Shown one piece after another: positions 25,403 to 35,283 of a stretch of 64,000 nucleotides of DNA. Each line of letters starts with the position of its first letter. The first letter of the stretch is position 1. The stretch is from Pseudomonas endophytica (lineage in GTDB: Bacteria > Pseudomonadota > Gammaproteobacteria > Pseudomonadales > Pseudomonadaceae): NCBI RefSeq assembly GCF_001411475.1, contig NZ_LLWH01000112.1, forward strand, positions 62,001-126,000, read 5' to 3'. The position numbers and the translations under genes are program-made. The notes below the pieces were generated by a model. The model saw only the letters and a list, made by a program, of their open reading frames with translations. It was not told the origin of the DNA and ran no database searches.

Positions 25403-26299
25403 ATGAGTAGCGAATCCAGCAACCTTATTGACCCACGCCATCCTTGGGAACTTATTATCCCCATCGAAGGTACACATATCAGCAGTGGTGTTTCGGCAAT
25501 TGAATTCAAGGGCAAGCTGTATGTTTTCTATATAAAGGCTGGCGTAAATGATCCCTTTACGATCAGCTACGCCGTACTTTCCAGAAACGCACAACACACC
25601 TTATTTCTGGAAAGCCTGAATGAACTGCCTACTAAAGAGGTAGCGCAATTCCGACCTTCCGTCACGGTGTATAACGATCACTTGTTTTGTTTTTATACCG
25701 CCACAGACCAAACCGTACGTTACCGCGTATTCACAGGAACTGAGTGGTCACCCGTTGATATCGTGCCGCAGACACTTTCTGCTGATGCGCCGTCGGTCGC
25801 GACCCGTGGCGAGCAATTATACTTAGCACTGCGAGGAACATCCAATGGGGTGCTTTATCACAAAGTATTCGAAAACTTCAGTTGGGGCCCCAACATCCCT
25901 CAACACACTATAAAATTCAACGGCAGCCCCGCACTGTGTATTTACGCCGACACACCCCACGTAGCGATACATGGGCTGGATGAGCACTTGTACCTTTTAA
26001 TATTTGAAAACAACCAATGGCAGGTTATATTCAGGTCAGAACAAAGCAATCCCTATGATGCTCCATCACTTCACGCGTGGGCGAAATTTATAATCAGCGC
26101 CACGCACATGAATGATGGTAACCGCTACTCAACGGAACTCATGCATCGAGAAACGCACACGCATGATATTTACTCGACAGCCGGTTCCTATCGCTCGCCT
26201 CCCTGCCTCACTACTTACTTGCATGAACTCTATTTAATCGGGCGACGCACTTGTGACGACCTAGGTATTTCACTGTTCAATCCGATTAAACAACAGTAA
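25403..26299 (+). CDS. Hypothetical protein, probable beta-propeller or lectin-like, copy 1
   Basis: A 298-residue soluble protein without signal peptide. AAGGGAG stands 7 nt before the ATG at 25403. The sequence has several repeats of about 45-50 residues pairing an aromatic strand with a short turn: KGKLYVFYIKA, NDHLFCFYTATD, GEQLYLALRGT, DTPHVAIHGLDEHLYLLIF, LHELYLIGRR. This periodicity suggests a small beta-propeller, as in fungal and Photorhabdus-type sugar-binding lectins (inference, no direct homology claimed). The gene immediately downstream encodes a paralogue with roughly half its residues identical. No enzymatic motif is visible. Confidence 0.7.
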   Translation: MSSESSNLIDPRHPWELIIPIEGTHISSGVSAIEFKGKLYVFYIKAGVNDPFTISYAVLSRNAQHTLFLESLNELPTKEVAQFRPSVTVYNDHLFCFYTATDQTVRYRVFTGTEWSPVDIVPQTLSADAPSVATRGEQLYLALRGTSNGVLYHKVFENFSWGPNIPQHTIKFNGSPALCIYADTPHVAIHGLDEHLYLLIFENNQWQVIFRSEQSNPYDAPSLHAWAKFIISATHMNDGNRYSTELMHRETHTHDIYSTAGSYRSPPCLTTYLHELYLIGRRTCDDLGISLFNPIKQQ

Positions 26300-26464
26300 G
26301 TCGTGCGAGTGATCAGCCTTACATTCCACGCAGTCGTAACAGTCAAGCGTGTGCACAAGGACAGCAAAAACAACTGACGGCACAACGCACTATTTACGGA
26401 CATTGGTCTATCTAAAATATTTATCAAAAGCACCGGCTTACGTTCGTGCTGAAGGGAGCTTCAT

Positions 26465-27382
26465 ATGAGCAATTCATTCGACAGCAACACTGTTCTCACC
26501 GAGACTATTGCATGCCAGCCTTGGGAACTTGTGATGCCCATTGAAGGCACAGGCAAGACCAGTGATACCTGTGCCGTTGAGTTTGAAGGCCAGTTATATA
26601 TTTTCTACACCAAAGAAAAAGGACCCGATTTATTTAAGCTGGGTTATACCGTTGTGGTTAAAAACTCAGACAACAAGCTGATTGTCAAAAGCACCAATGA
26701 ACTTCCCGCTCAAGATGCTGGGCATTTTCGACCCGCAGTCACTGTTTATCAAAATCGCTTGTTTTGTTTTTATACCGCCACTGATAAAACCCTGCGCTTT
26801 AGCGTTCTAATGGACAATGGCTGGTCACCCATTGACACAGTGCCCAACGTGTTAACCGCCGATGCACCTTCGGTAGTCGCACACGCCGATAAGCTGTATG
26901 TTGCGCTGCAAGGAACCGTCGGTGGCGAGTTCTATCACACCGTTCTCGACACCTACGGTTGGCATCCAAACGTGCCTGCCCCTCACATTAGCTTTTCCGA
27001 TAGCCCTTCACTGTGTATTTATGACAATAAAGTTCACGTCGCAGTAAGAGGCTTAGATGGGCACTCATATATCTTTTGCTTTATAGATAACCAGTGGCAC
27101 CCCGTATTCACTTCTCAACACACTGAGGTATATGAATCGCCAGCGCTTCACGCATGGAATCACCTTATGGTTATTGCCTCTCTTAAACATCCCAACAACC
27201 GTTACACCACTGAGCTGATACCCCCCCTCACGTCGCCCCCAGACTACTACGACACTGCCGGCACCTACCTCTCCCCGCCGTGCCTTACTCGTTACCTGGA
27301 CGGCTTTTATTTGATTGGCAAACGTCCGTGCAATGACCTCGCTATCTCGGTATTCAACCTTGATTGCGCAATGCAAGCTTAA
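26465..27382 (+). CDS. Hypothetical protein, probable beta-propeller or lectin-like, copy 2
   Basis: A 305-residue paralogue of the preceding gene. Shared blocks include PWEL..PIEGT, FCFYTATD, WSP.D.VP, ADAPSV, and SPPCLT.YL near the end. The ATG at 26465 has AAGGGAG 6 nt upstream, the same leader as copy 1, so the duplication included the ribosome-binding site. The 165-bp gap may contain its own promoter. Neither copy has a signal peptide, so they are cytoplasmic unless exported by an unknown route. Function is unknown; propeller architecture is inferred from the repeated hydrophobic strands. Confidence 0.7.
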   Translation: MSNSFDSNTVLTETIACQPWELVMPIEGTGKTSDTCAVEFEGQLYIFYTKEKGPDLFKLGYTVVVKNSDNKLIVKSTNELPAQDAGHFRPAVTVYQNRLFCFYTATDKTLRFSVLMDNGWSPIDTVPNVLTADAPSVVAHADKLYVALQGTVGGEFYHTVLDTYGWHPNVPAPHISFSDSPSLCIYDNKVHVAVRGLDGHSYIFCFIDNQWHPVFTSQHTEVYESPALHAWNHLMVIASLKHPNNRYTTELIPPLTSPPDYYDTAGTYLSPPCLTRYLDGFYLIGKRPCNDLAISVFNLDCAMQA

Positions 27383-27403
27383 ACACCCGCGGCTTATTAC
27401 ACC

Positions 27404-27446
27404 AACACGCGCACCGTAGGCACAAAGCCCGCGTTGTGCGCGTGTT
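27404..27446 (+). terminator. Long-loop inverted repeat after propeller copy 2
   Basis: AACACGCGCA and TGCGCGTGTT are perfect 10-bp arms separated by 23 nt, starting 22 nt after the stop. A separate palindrome CGTTTTAAAACG follows at 27451-27462. The pair could act as a transcription stop or as a protein-binding site for the next gene. Confidence 0.35.
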
Positions 27447-27591
27447 ACGACGTTTTAAAACGCTACGCATAGGTTCAGGGATCAAACACTCATGACGTGT
27501 GGTCAAGATTGCTTTGCTTAGACAATGGTTTTTCCCATTGCTCAAGCGATAGATACTCAATCTTATTCTTACGACCACCAAGGAGTTATCC

Positions 27592-28398
27592 ATGACAGTC
27601 CCTGCATTCGGCCTCGGCACCTACCGCCTCAAGGGCCAAGTCGTTATTGATTCGGTCAAGAACGCCCTTGAGCTGGGCTATCGGGCCGTCGACACGGCGC
27701 AAATTTATGAGAACGAGGCTGAGGTTGGCTTAGCGATTGCTGAAAGCGGCGTTGCACGTGATGAACTGTTTATCACTAGCAAAATTTGGGTCAGCAACTT
27801 CGCTAAAGACAAGCTGATTCCCAGTTTGCAAGAAAGCCTGAAAAAACTGCGTACAGACCACTTGGACCTGACGCTGATTCACTGGCCGTCGCCTGACCAT
27901 GAAGTACCCGTCGCCGAGTTTTTAGGCGCGTTGCTTGAAGCCAAGCAACAAGGTCTAACCAAGGAGTTTGGCGTTTCTAACTTCACCATCGAGCTGATGA
28001 AAGAAGCAATTGCCGCCGTGGGTGCTGAGAATATCGCGACTAATCAGATCGAAGTGCACCCGTACTTGCAAAACCACAAAGTGGTGGAGTTCGCGCAGCG
28101 CCACGGTATCCATATCACGTCGTACATGACGCTGGCCTATGGCGAAGTCTTAAAAGACCCCGTGATTGTCGAAATAGCTAAACGCCATAACGCTACCCCC
28201 GCACAAGTGACCTTGGCATGGGCGATGCAACTGGGTTACTCCGTGATTCCATCGTCAACCAAACGCGCCAATCTAGAGAGCAATCTCAAGGCGCAAACCC
28301 TCACGCTGACCGATCATGACATGGCACAGATCGCCGAACTGGATCGTGGGCACCGTTTGACCAGCCCTCAGAGCGTAGCGCCTGAGTGGGATAAGTAA
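27592..28398 (+). CDS. dkgB: 2,5-diketo-D-gluconate reductase B / methylglyoxal-type aldo-keto reductase
   Basis: A 268-residue aldo-keto reductase very close to E. coli DkgB along its length: [58 protein letters not shown] and VIPSSTKR. The catalytic tetrad Asp-Tyr-Lys-His is visible in [12 protein letters not shown] and LIHW. It reduces 2,5-diketogluconate and reactive aldehydes using NADPH. AAGGAG stands upstream of the ATG at 27592. The gene stands alone between the propeller genes and convergent zapE. Confidence 0.92.
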   Translation: MTVPAFGLGTYRLKGQVVIDSVKNALELGYRAVDTAQIYENEAEVGLAIAESGVARDELFITSKIWVSNFAKDKLIPSLQESLKKLRTDHLDLTLIHWPSPDHEVPVAEFLGALLEAKQQGLTKEFGVSNFTIELMKEAIAAVGAENIATNQIEVHPYLQNHKVVEFAQRHGIHITSYMTLAYGEVLKDPVIVEIAKRHNATPAQVTLAWAMQLGYSVIPSSTKRANLESNLKAQTLTLTDHDMAQIAELDRGHRLTSPQSVAPEWDK

Positions 28399-28407
28399 GC
28401 ACACCCT

Positions 28408-28440
28408 GTAGCCGCTGCCACTGCCGCTGGCAGTGGCTAC
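28408..28440. terminator. Hairpin between convergent dkgB and zapE
   Basis: GTAGCC-g-CTGCCA and TGGCAG-t-GGCTAC form a 13-position stem with one mismatch and a 7-nt loop. It lies in the 55-bp gap between the two convergent genes and may serve both. Confidence 0.55.
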
Positions 28441-28453
28441 ACACTCGACATGT

Positions 28454-29569
28454 TCACATCCCAAAGCGCTGTAATTGCATTTCTTGCAACCGGCTAAGCG
28501 TTCTGCGGAACGCAAACTCCAAGTAGCCTTGGGTGTACAACTGCTCCATCGGTACCTCAGCTTCAATACACAGCGGCACTTTGCGGTCGTAGCATTCGTC
28601 TACCAACGCAATAAAACGCCGCACGCTGTCGTCATAAATAGACAATTGTGGCAATTGGCGATCACCCGCCTCAACCTTAACCGGACCGTCTTCCGTGCCT
28701 CGAGCAATTTTGCCCTCGCGCTGCTCTGCACTCAGGCAAGGCACATCACTAAGCAAGATCACAGCGTAGCGATCGCAAAGGTCCATAAACTCACTGGCGG
28801 CCAGCGGTTGTTCACATAACTCATGGAAATTGCACCACACCACCGTCGCACCGGCTTGCACCACGTTCAATGAACGGTGACCTAGAGCAATAGAAGCGTC
28901 TGAAAGTGCCTGCCCTTGTGTGAGCTCCTTGAACACCTGCCCAATCGCACTGGGTTGATTCGGCTCTTTCACCCAATAGCGTTGTTGTGCGATACCTGGG
29001 TGCAAGCGATGGTCTTGTGCACCGTCCACCGAGACAATATCCATATGGCTGAGGATGGCAGTGATCGCGGGGGCAAAACGCTCTTTGTTATGACCGTTAC
29101 TGTAAAGCTGCTCCGGTGGCATGTTTGAGGTACAGACCAGCACCACCCCCTCATCGAACATCACTTGAAACAACCGGCCGAGAATAATCGCGTCGCCAAT
29201 ATCATTGACGAACAGTTCATCGAAACACAGCACCTTCAGTTCTTTGCCCAACCCTTGAGCAATCACTTTCAACGGATCAGCGTTGCCCGTCAGTTGGAAC
29301 AGCCGCTGATGCACCCACTGCATAAAGTGATGGAAATGCTGACGCCGAGCCGGTACTCGCAAGCTTTGATAGAACTCATCCATTAACCAAGTTTTGCCTC
29401 GCCCAACCGGCCCCCACAGGTACACGCCTTTGACTGAACCGGCCCCGCAATGCACTGCCTCATGGCACTGCTGCAACGCCTGCACGGCTCGCCATTGAGC
29501 CGGATCATGGACAAAACCTTGTTGTTCAACCGCCCGTTGCCAGGCAGAGAGGGGGGACTCGACATTCAT
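28454..29569 (-). CDS. AFG1-family ATPase, ZapE-like
   Basis: A 371-residue P-loop ATPase with Walker A GPVGRGKT (~60), Walker B LCFDELFVNDIGDA and sensor I region VCTSNMPPEQLY. These are family signatures of bacterial ZapE (YhcM) and mitochondrial AFG1/LACE1. ZapE associates with the Z-ring and influences division under stress. Pseudomonads often carry a canonical zapE next to the petABC or ribosomal genes; this copy lies elsewhere and is likely a paralogue. The ATG at 29569 is chosen; a GTG at 29578 is an alternative. Confidence 0.85.
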   Translation of the reverse strand: MNVESPLSAWQRAVEQQGFVHDPAQWRAVQALQQCHEAVHCGAGSVKGVYLWGPVGRGKTWLMDEFYQSLRVPARRQHFHHFMQWVHQRLFQLTGNADPLKVIAQGLGKELKVLCFDELFVNDIGDAIILGRLFQVMFDEGVVLVCTSNMPPEQLYSNGHNKERFAPAITAILSHMDIVSVDGAQDHRLHPGIAQQRYWVKEPNQPSAIGQVFKELTQGQALSDASIALGHRSLNVVQAGATVVWCNFHELCEQPLAASEFMDLCDRYAVILLSDVPCLSAEQREGKIARGTEDGPVKVEAGDRQLPQLSIYDDSVRRFIALVDECYDRKVPLCIEAEVPMEQLYTQGYLEFAFRRTLSRLQEMQLQRFGM

Positions 29570-29783
29570 GGGTAGCACAGGCTCCTGAGTTCAGACGCGG
29601 CAGTATGCCAGTAAGCCCACGGTTTTCGGCACTTTAACCTGCAACAGGTCATCGCATTCTTACTCAATCAGTAAAAGAGCATGTTGATATTGGGTCTTTT
29701 TAAATAGACGCATCGGCGTAACCTTATTCACAGCAACTGATAAACATCAGCCACAGCAACTCTCTTCAAACACGCTTAGCGGC

Positions 29784-29801
29784 ACGATCAAATTAGATCG
29801 T
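29784..29801. promoter_or_regulatory. Dyad upstream of the first DUF2790 gene
   Basis: ACGATC and GATCGT are perfect 6-bp arms with a 6-nt AT spacer, 36 bp before the start codon. A regulator-binding site is plausible but none is known to match. Confidence 0.3.
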
Positions 29802-29836
29802 ATGAACCGTTATTATCTAAAGGTATAAACAGGACT

Positions 29837-30079
29837 ATGAAAACTCTAATTGCTCTATGTTTGGCAAGTATGACAACCGTCGCCTTCGCCAATGAAACAT
29901 CGCCTGCCGTTGAGCATTACGCTTATGGGGACACATTGGATATTGCCCACGTCATCAGCATGTCTGAGATCCCGCATGTATGCCAAGTGGTTCCGGCCAC
30001 CATGACCTATGAAGACCACCAAGGTCAGCGCCACGTCCTCGAATACAAAGTAATGGGCGATGGCTGCAGCGAAAGTTAA
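29837..30079 (+). CDS. Small secreted DUF2790 protein, copy 1
   Basis: An 80-residue protein with a cleavable signal peptide (about 1-19, ending ...VAFA-N). The mature part matches the DUF2790 family: AVEHYAYGDTLDIAHV, a cysteine in PHVCQVVPA, the block MTYEDHQGQRHVLEYKVMG and a final cysteine in GDGCSES. The two cysteines may form a disulfide in the periplasm. The family is confined to Pseudomonas and relatives and has no established function. A second copy follows after 210 bp. Confidence 0.85.
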   Translation: MKTLIALCLASMTTVAFANETSPAVEHYAYGDTLDIAHVISMSEIPHVCQVVPATMTYEDHQGQRHVLEYKVMGDGCSES

Positions 30080-30289
30080 CTCTTCAGCGATTGTTCAAAA
30101 ACGCAATAACAGCTCTTCTAGCGTGAGTCTTCAACGCTAACAGCAGGCCCTATAGCACTACCCCTCGCCACACGATTGAAACAGGGCACGGTACTTCGTG
30201 TCAGACACACTCTCTGCTGTCTGGCAACTTCTACCGCCAACCGGCACATGAAGTCAGTTAGTCGTGATTGTTTTAAGGTCTTATTAAAA

Positions 30290-30547
30290 ATGAAACGTTT
30301 GATTGCTCTTGCATTGATGGGTTTGTCTACCTTAGCGATGGCTGACGGGTCTAATGTTACCCACTCTCAACCTGCCGTTGAGCACTACACTTACGCCACT
30401 GACTTGGATATTGCCAAGGTCATTAACCTATCGCCTGTTGACGACGTGTGCGCAGTGGTTCCGGCAAAAATGACTTACGAAGACCATCAGGGTAAGCGAC
30501 ACGTGCTTGAGTACAGCGTCATGGGCAATGGCTGCACCAACGGTTAA
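30290..30547 (+). CDS. Small secreted DUF2790 protein, copy 2
   Basis: An 85-residue paralogue of the preceding gene. A signal peptide (MKRLIALALMGLSTLAMA) is followed by QPAVEHYTYATDLDIAKV, VCAVVPAKMTYEDHQGKRHVLEY and GNGCTNG. Both conserved cysteines are kept. The ATG at 30290 starts the signal peptide; the frame is open to 30176 but the extra residues are unrelated. Copy 2 has slightly more residues between the signal and the core. Tandem copies are usual for this family. Confidence 0.85.
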   Translation: MKRLIALALMGLSTLAMADGSNVTHSQPAVEHYTYATDLDIAKVINLSPVDDVCAVVPAKMTYEDHQGKRHVLEYSVMGNGCTNG

Positions 30548-30711
30548 CGTGCGCTGCAATTGTTAAACGCGCATTAGCCTGCGCATAACGGAGGCTGTGT
30601 GCCGCAACAAGCCCCTTGCTTGCTTGCCTAGCTCAACCTAGGTTTGTTCTTGCAGCCTTTGAGCGTAGCGCCAAGCGTTGGTTGAACACGGTAGACGCTA
30701 GCCCAATACAA

Positions 30712-30740
30712 AGCCCGATCCGCATAGGCTGGATCGGGCT
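30712..30740 (-). terminator. Terminator of the PepSY gene
   Basis: A perfect 10-bp stem (AGCCCGATCC / GGATCGGGCT) with a 9-nt loop, followed on the minus strand by TTGTATT, about 40 nt after the PepSY stop. Confidence 0.7.
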
Positions 30741-30780
30741 GAAAACACTGTATGAGTGCTTTTACTGAAATCAGCGAGAA

Positions 30781-31053
30781 TCAGTCTTTCTTCTCGGAAA
30801 TCACTTTGCCAGTCGAGTCAAAAATGATTTCGTACTGCTCCGCCCCTTTCACACCTTCGGCTTTCCAGATGCCATTGGCTGGGTTTTCCGCTTCAATTTT
30901 CTTGATCACGGTGTAACCGTTTTTGTCTTTGAGGACTTGAACGAGCTCTTTGGAGAACGCCCAGTTTGGATCCAGATTTGGTTCGGCCATCGCAACGCTG
31001 GAGCCCAGCAAAACAGCAGTTGTGACAACAGCAGCAAAAGTTTTCTTCAACAT
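30781..31053 (-). CDS. Small secreted PepSY-domain protein
   Basis: A 90-residue protein with a signal peptide (1-23, ending VAMA-E) and a single PepSY domain: lysine- and acid-rich helix (KELVQVLKDKNGYTVIKKIE) followed by GIWKAEGVKGAEQYEIIFDSTGKVISEK. Such stand-alone PepSY proteins are periplasmic and thought to inhibit or modulate proteins; no partner is evident. A good terminator follows. It is divergent from the FecR-type gene. Confidence 0.8.
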   Translation of the reverse strand: MLKKTFAAVVTTAVLLGSSVAMAEPNLDPNWAFSKELVQVLKDKNGYTVIKKIEAENPANGIWKAEGVKGAEQYEIIFDSTGKVISEKKD

Positions 31054-31214
31054 GTGATTAACTCCATTAATTGATGTTGCGTCTGGTACTAGGTTGCCGA
31101 AGTAACCGTAGCAGAGAAAAAGAGTCGCACAAAAATAAATGACATCCTTTGACAGAGGTCATGTTCTCGTGAGTGCAAGCACAGGGTTAGAATGCACCGC
31201 ACCCAGGAGCACAC

Positions 31215-32216
31215 ATGAGCGAAACACCCCTCACCGAAGCCGACTATGACGCCATCACTGAAGCGGCTGCTCAGTGGTGTATGCGCCTACACGAGCCCGA
31301 CTGTTCTGACACCGAGCGCGAAGCTTTTTCTGTGTGGTTAAACGCTAATCCACTGCACGCACTCGAATACGAGGCGATGCTCGATATTTGGGATACCAGC
31401 GAGCATCTGCCCCGATCCGAACCGGTCGCGCCGCAAGTCATTGCTCTGCCTCGCCCACCTCATCGCACACCTTGGCAACGCCTAGCAATTGCTGCAGCCA
31501 TTGCGGTGGTCGCCGTCCCTTTGGCGGCGTACAGCGGTTGGCAGCTCGGATGGATCCCTAACGCTTATGAACGCCTAGAGGCTGGAAATAGCGTGCTCAA
31601 CGCGACGTTGCCCGATGGTAGCCAAGTCGAACTGAACCTGGGCACACAACTGACTTACCTCAATTACAAAGATCAGCGCCAAATCGCCCTGAGCAAAGGC
31701 GAGGCATTTTTTAAAGTGAGCCACGATCTCGCCCATCCTTTTGTGGTTCAAGCGGCTGAGGGGCGTATCCGGGTGACGGGCACCCAATTTAATGTGTGGC
31801 GCTACGATGATCAGGTACGCGTCACACTCATAGAGGGTTCGGTGCTGGTCACCAGCAATACGAACTTAAATGGCGACGGCTTGCGCCTCGAACCTGGCCT
31901 GCAAGCACGCTACAAGGCTGGTGACAACGCGCCGCACATCAGTCAGACCCGCGCCAATGCGCCCGAGTTGGCTTGGCGTAATGGCAAGTTGATTCTGGAC
32001 AATTTGACATTGGCTGACGCCTTGCCTTTGATCAACCGCTATCTCAGTACACCGCTATCACTGGCTGATACGGCCACGGGGCAGTTACGGATTGGCGGGG
32101 TATTCAACACCCAGCAAATCCCTAGCTTGGTGGCTTCCTTGTCCAAAGTACTGCCGGTGACTGTGTACACCGATCAGCAAGGCCGGGCGGTCATCAGCGC
32201 CTTATCACGGGATTAA
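31215..32216 (+). CDS. FecR-family anti-sigma factor, FpvR-like
   Basis: A 333-residue membrane regulator. The N-terminal anti-sigma domain (~12-60, with WCMRLHEPDCSDTEREAF) is followed by one transmembrane helix (~92-110), then a periplasmic FecR domain (LPDGSQVELNLGTQLTY... to VTLIEGSVLV) and a C-terminal secretin/TonB short N-terminal-like segment (~255-330). FecR proteins receive a signal from a TonB-dependent siderophore receptor and control a FecI-type sigma factor. No receptor follows and the FecI-type gene is 11 kb upstream, so the three-gene module is split. Length is close to P. aeruginosa FpvR. AGGAG stands before the ATG. Confidence 0.82.
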   Translation: MSETPLTEADYDAITEAAAQWCMRLHEPDCSDTEREAFSVWLNANPLHALEYEAMLDIWDTSEHLPRSEPVAPQVIALPRPPHRTPWQRLAIAAAIAVVAVPLAAYSGWQLGWIPNAYERLEAGNSVLNATLPDGSQVELNLGTQLTYLNYKDQRQIALSKGEAFFKVSHDLAHPFVVQAAEGRIRVTGTQFNVWRYDDQVRVTLIEGSVLVTSNTNLNGDGLRLEPGLQARYKAGDNAPHISQTRANAPELAWRNGKLILDNLTLADALPLINRYLSTPLSLADTATGQLRIGGVFNTQQIPSLVASLSKVLPVTVYTDQQGRAVISALSRD

Positions 32217-32548
32217 TCCTGCGCTCTTCCCTCACAACGTTCGGTGCTTAGCCAGTCACTGCGCGGCCTCTATAAACGTGTTGTTGCCTAAGGTCCGGGC
32301 CAGCCTCGCTCGTTCCGAACACCCCAGCGGATTGCTCCACTGTGCAGTGCGCCTTACTTGAAACGAAGCAGATAAAAAAAAATTAATAATCGCCTTAACC
32401 CCCGGCCATGCAGGGCCGAACCGCTAATGAGCACAATGCTCGACAAAATTTCTACATGTCGATGTTCATGATTTAAGCCGCTCATTCGTCTAGTTAAGTA
32501 AGAGCACTTTTTTATTTTCCTGATCAGGCTCTGAAAAGGAGTTTTTGC
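32217..32548. other. Intergenic region between the FecR-type gene and the Fur-like gene
   Basis: About 330 bp. No receptor fragment, terminator with T-run or small gene was recognised. An A-run at 32375-32385 and an AT-rich segment before 32549 probably carry the promoter of the next gene. Confidence 0.4.
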
Positions 32549-32935
32549 ATGCAAAACCCGCAAATGCCAACGGATGGCAACCCGCAGCATCGTAATAGCG
32601 ATTTTCAGCCCGACCCGGATCTGTTGGAAGCGCTTGCGCCCTTGCAAGGTAATGAACGGATCCGCCAGTTGCTCAAGTGCTTTGGGCTGCGTACCAGCTT
32701 GGTACGGCTCAAGGTTATTGATGCGTTGCTGACTGCCGCTGGAAATGAGCGTCGACTGGGCGTGCGCGGCATGCACAGCCATTTGCTCGCGCTGGATATC
32801 CCGCTCTCGTTTCTGAGCGTTCGCGAAGTGCTCAAACGCTTGTGCAGTGAAGGCGTGGTGGTGCTTAACAGTGATAAAAGCTACAGCCTGCACCCACAGG
32901 CTGAAGCCGTTCTGATAGGTAAAATCGACGCTTAA
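32549..32935 (+). CDS. Fur-like DNA-binding domain protein without metal-sensing domain
   Basis: A 128-residue protein. From about residue 40 (LLKCFGLRTSLVRLKVIDALLTA) it resembles the winged-helix N-terminal domain of Fur/Zur regulators, including the wing-like GVVVLNSDKSYSLHP. The C-terminal dimerisation and metal-binding domain of Fur is absent, and there is no His/Cys cluster. Pseudomonas genomes carry this family, usually named iron/zinc uptake regulation protein. It may bind DNA constitutively or with a partner. GGAG lies about 8 nt before the ATG. Its stop overlaps the convergent small membrane gene by 4 bp. Confidence 0.65.
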   Translation: MQNPQMPTDGNPQHRNSDFQPDPDLLEALAPLQGNERIRQLLKCFGLRTSLVRLKVIDALLTAAGNERRLGVRGMHSHLLALDIPLSFLSVREVLKRLCSEGVVVLNSDKSYSLHPQAEAVLIGKIDA

Positions 32936-33120
32936 AACTTGGTCTTGCGGCGCATGACACCGTTGATTACCACCACAACCACCGCCACGCCAATGGCAAG
33001 GTACTGGAAGGTTTTCTCGGTGATCACGCCGGTGTTTTGCAGGTACGAAAGACCAAACATGATGCCCAGTACCACTAGGGCGATCAAAAGCGAATACACC
33101 AATCGTTGCTTGGGAGTCAT
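32932..33120 (-). CDS. Small two-helix membrane protein
   Basis: A 62-residue protein of two hydrophobic helices (~8-27 and ~40-56) joined by a short polar loop (NTGVITEKTF) and ending in RRKTKF, so both ends should lie in the cytoplasm. CAGGAACAGCTA before the ATG supplies AGGA. It is convergent with the Fur-like gene and overlaps its stop by 4 bp. Function unknown; coding status is supported by composition, start signal and clean length. Confidence 0.65.
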   Translation of the reverse strand: MTPKQRLVYSLLIALVVLGIMFGLSYLQNTGVITEKTFQYLAIGVAVVVVVINGVMRRKTKF

Positions 33121-33218
33121 TAGCTGTTCCTGAAAAATAAGATGAACTGTCGTAGGTGAATGGAAATAAACGAGGCCTCATCTTACAGCCGGTGAAGCTT
33201 TTTGGCTGCCTCCGGTAC

Positions 33219-34148
33219 TCAGCATCTCGGGCTTGCGTTCACCTCACCTGAAAAGCCGCTAGAGGGCCGATGACAGAGTTCCACCAGCCAGTCGACGAAC
33301 ACCCGCAGCCGTGGCGACAACTGCCGGTGCGGTGGATACAACACCGTCAACGCCAGACGCGGCGCGGAGCAATCGCTCAGCACCTCTTGCAAATGCCCGT
33401 CTCGTAGCTGCTGCGCTAGGTGATAACGCGGTGATTGCACCAACCCATAACCTGCGACACAGGCTGCTATATACCCTTGCGCACTGTTAACCGACACCTG
33501 CTTGGGCAAGTTAATCAGGCGCACTTGATCACCGACCAAAAACTCAAGCCCATAGCGCTTACCTGAAGCGCTGGAAAAATACTCAACCATTCGATGCCCG
33601 TCCAAGTCGTCAAGCGAGCGTGGGACGCCATGTTTGGCCAAATACCCCGGGCTGGCACAGGTGATCTGCTCCATTTGCACCAACGGGCGCGCCACCAACG
33701 AGTCGTCCAAGGTCAAACCGCCGCGAATCACACAATCTATGCCTTCACGAATCAGGTCCACAGGGCGATCACTCAAGCCAATTTCCAATTCGATCTGCGG
33801 GTAACGGTCGGTAAATTCCGACAGCGCCGGGAATACCACCAAACGCCCAACACCGGACGGCATTTCAACTCGCAGCGTGCCTTTGGGCTGGGCGCCCCTG
33901 AACAAGCCTTCTGACTCTTCAAGGTCGCAGAGCAACCGCACACATCGCTGGTAGTACGCAGCTCCATCTAGAGTCGGGCTGACCTGACGCGTGGTGCGGT
34001 GCAACAGCTGTACCCCAAGGTGCGACCCTAGTTGCTTGATCAATACCGTCACCGATGCTCGGGGCATTTTCAGGCTATCAGCGGCCTTGGCGAAGCCACC
34101 CAACTCGACGATACGGGTGAAAACCAACATCGCGTTAAGTCGATCCAT
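33219..34148 (-). CDS. LysR-family transcriptional regulator
   Basis: A 309-residue LysR-type regulator. The N-terminal winged helix-turn-helix (FTRIVELGGFAKAADSLKMPRASVTVLIKQLGSHLGVQLLHR in outline) is followed by the periplasmic-binding-like effector domain (from ~90). It is divergent from an aldo-keto reductase gene with a 110-bp gap, the usual arrangement for a LysR protein controlling its neighbour. Effector unknown. Confidence 0.9.
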   Translation of the reverse strand: MDRLNAMLVFTRIVELGGFAKAADSLKMPRASVTVLIKQLGSHLGVQLLHRTTRQVSPTLDGAAYYQRCVRLLCDLEESEGLFRGAQPKGTLRVEMPSGVGRLVVFPALSEFTDRYPQIELEIGLSDRPVDLIREGIDCVIRGGLTLDDSLVARPLVQMEQITCASPGYLAKHGVPRSLDDLDGHRMVEYFSSASGKRYGLEFLVGDQVRLINLPKQVSVNSAQGYIAACVAGYGLVQSPRYHLAQQLRDGHLQEVLSDCSAPRLALTVLYPPHRQLSPRLRVFVDWLVELCHRPSSGFSGEVNASPRC

Positions 34149-34258
34149 CTCTCGCGCCTATTGTTTAGAAAATACGAACAGTGATAGCAGTTTTACCCGG
34201 TTTATCCAGAACGTGTCGAGGTTAAGAATAGGCATCCCTCACTTAGGAGCACCTCACT

Positions 34259-35254
<996 letters not shown>

Positions 35255-35283
35255 GTGGGCACGCCGATTGGCGCAAAGGGTGC

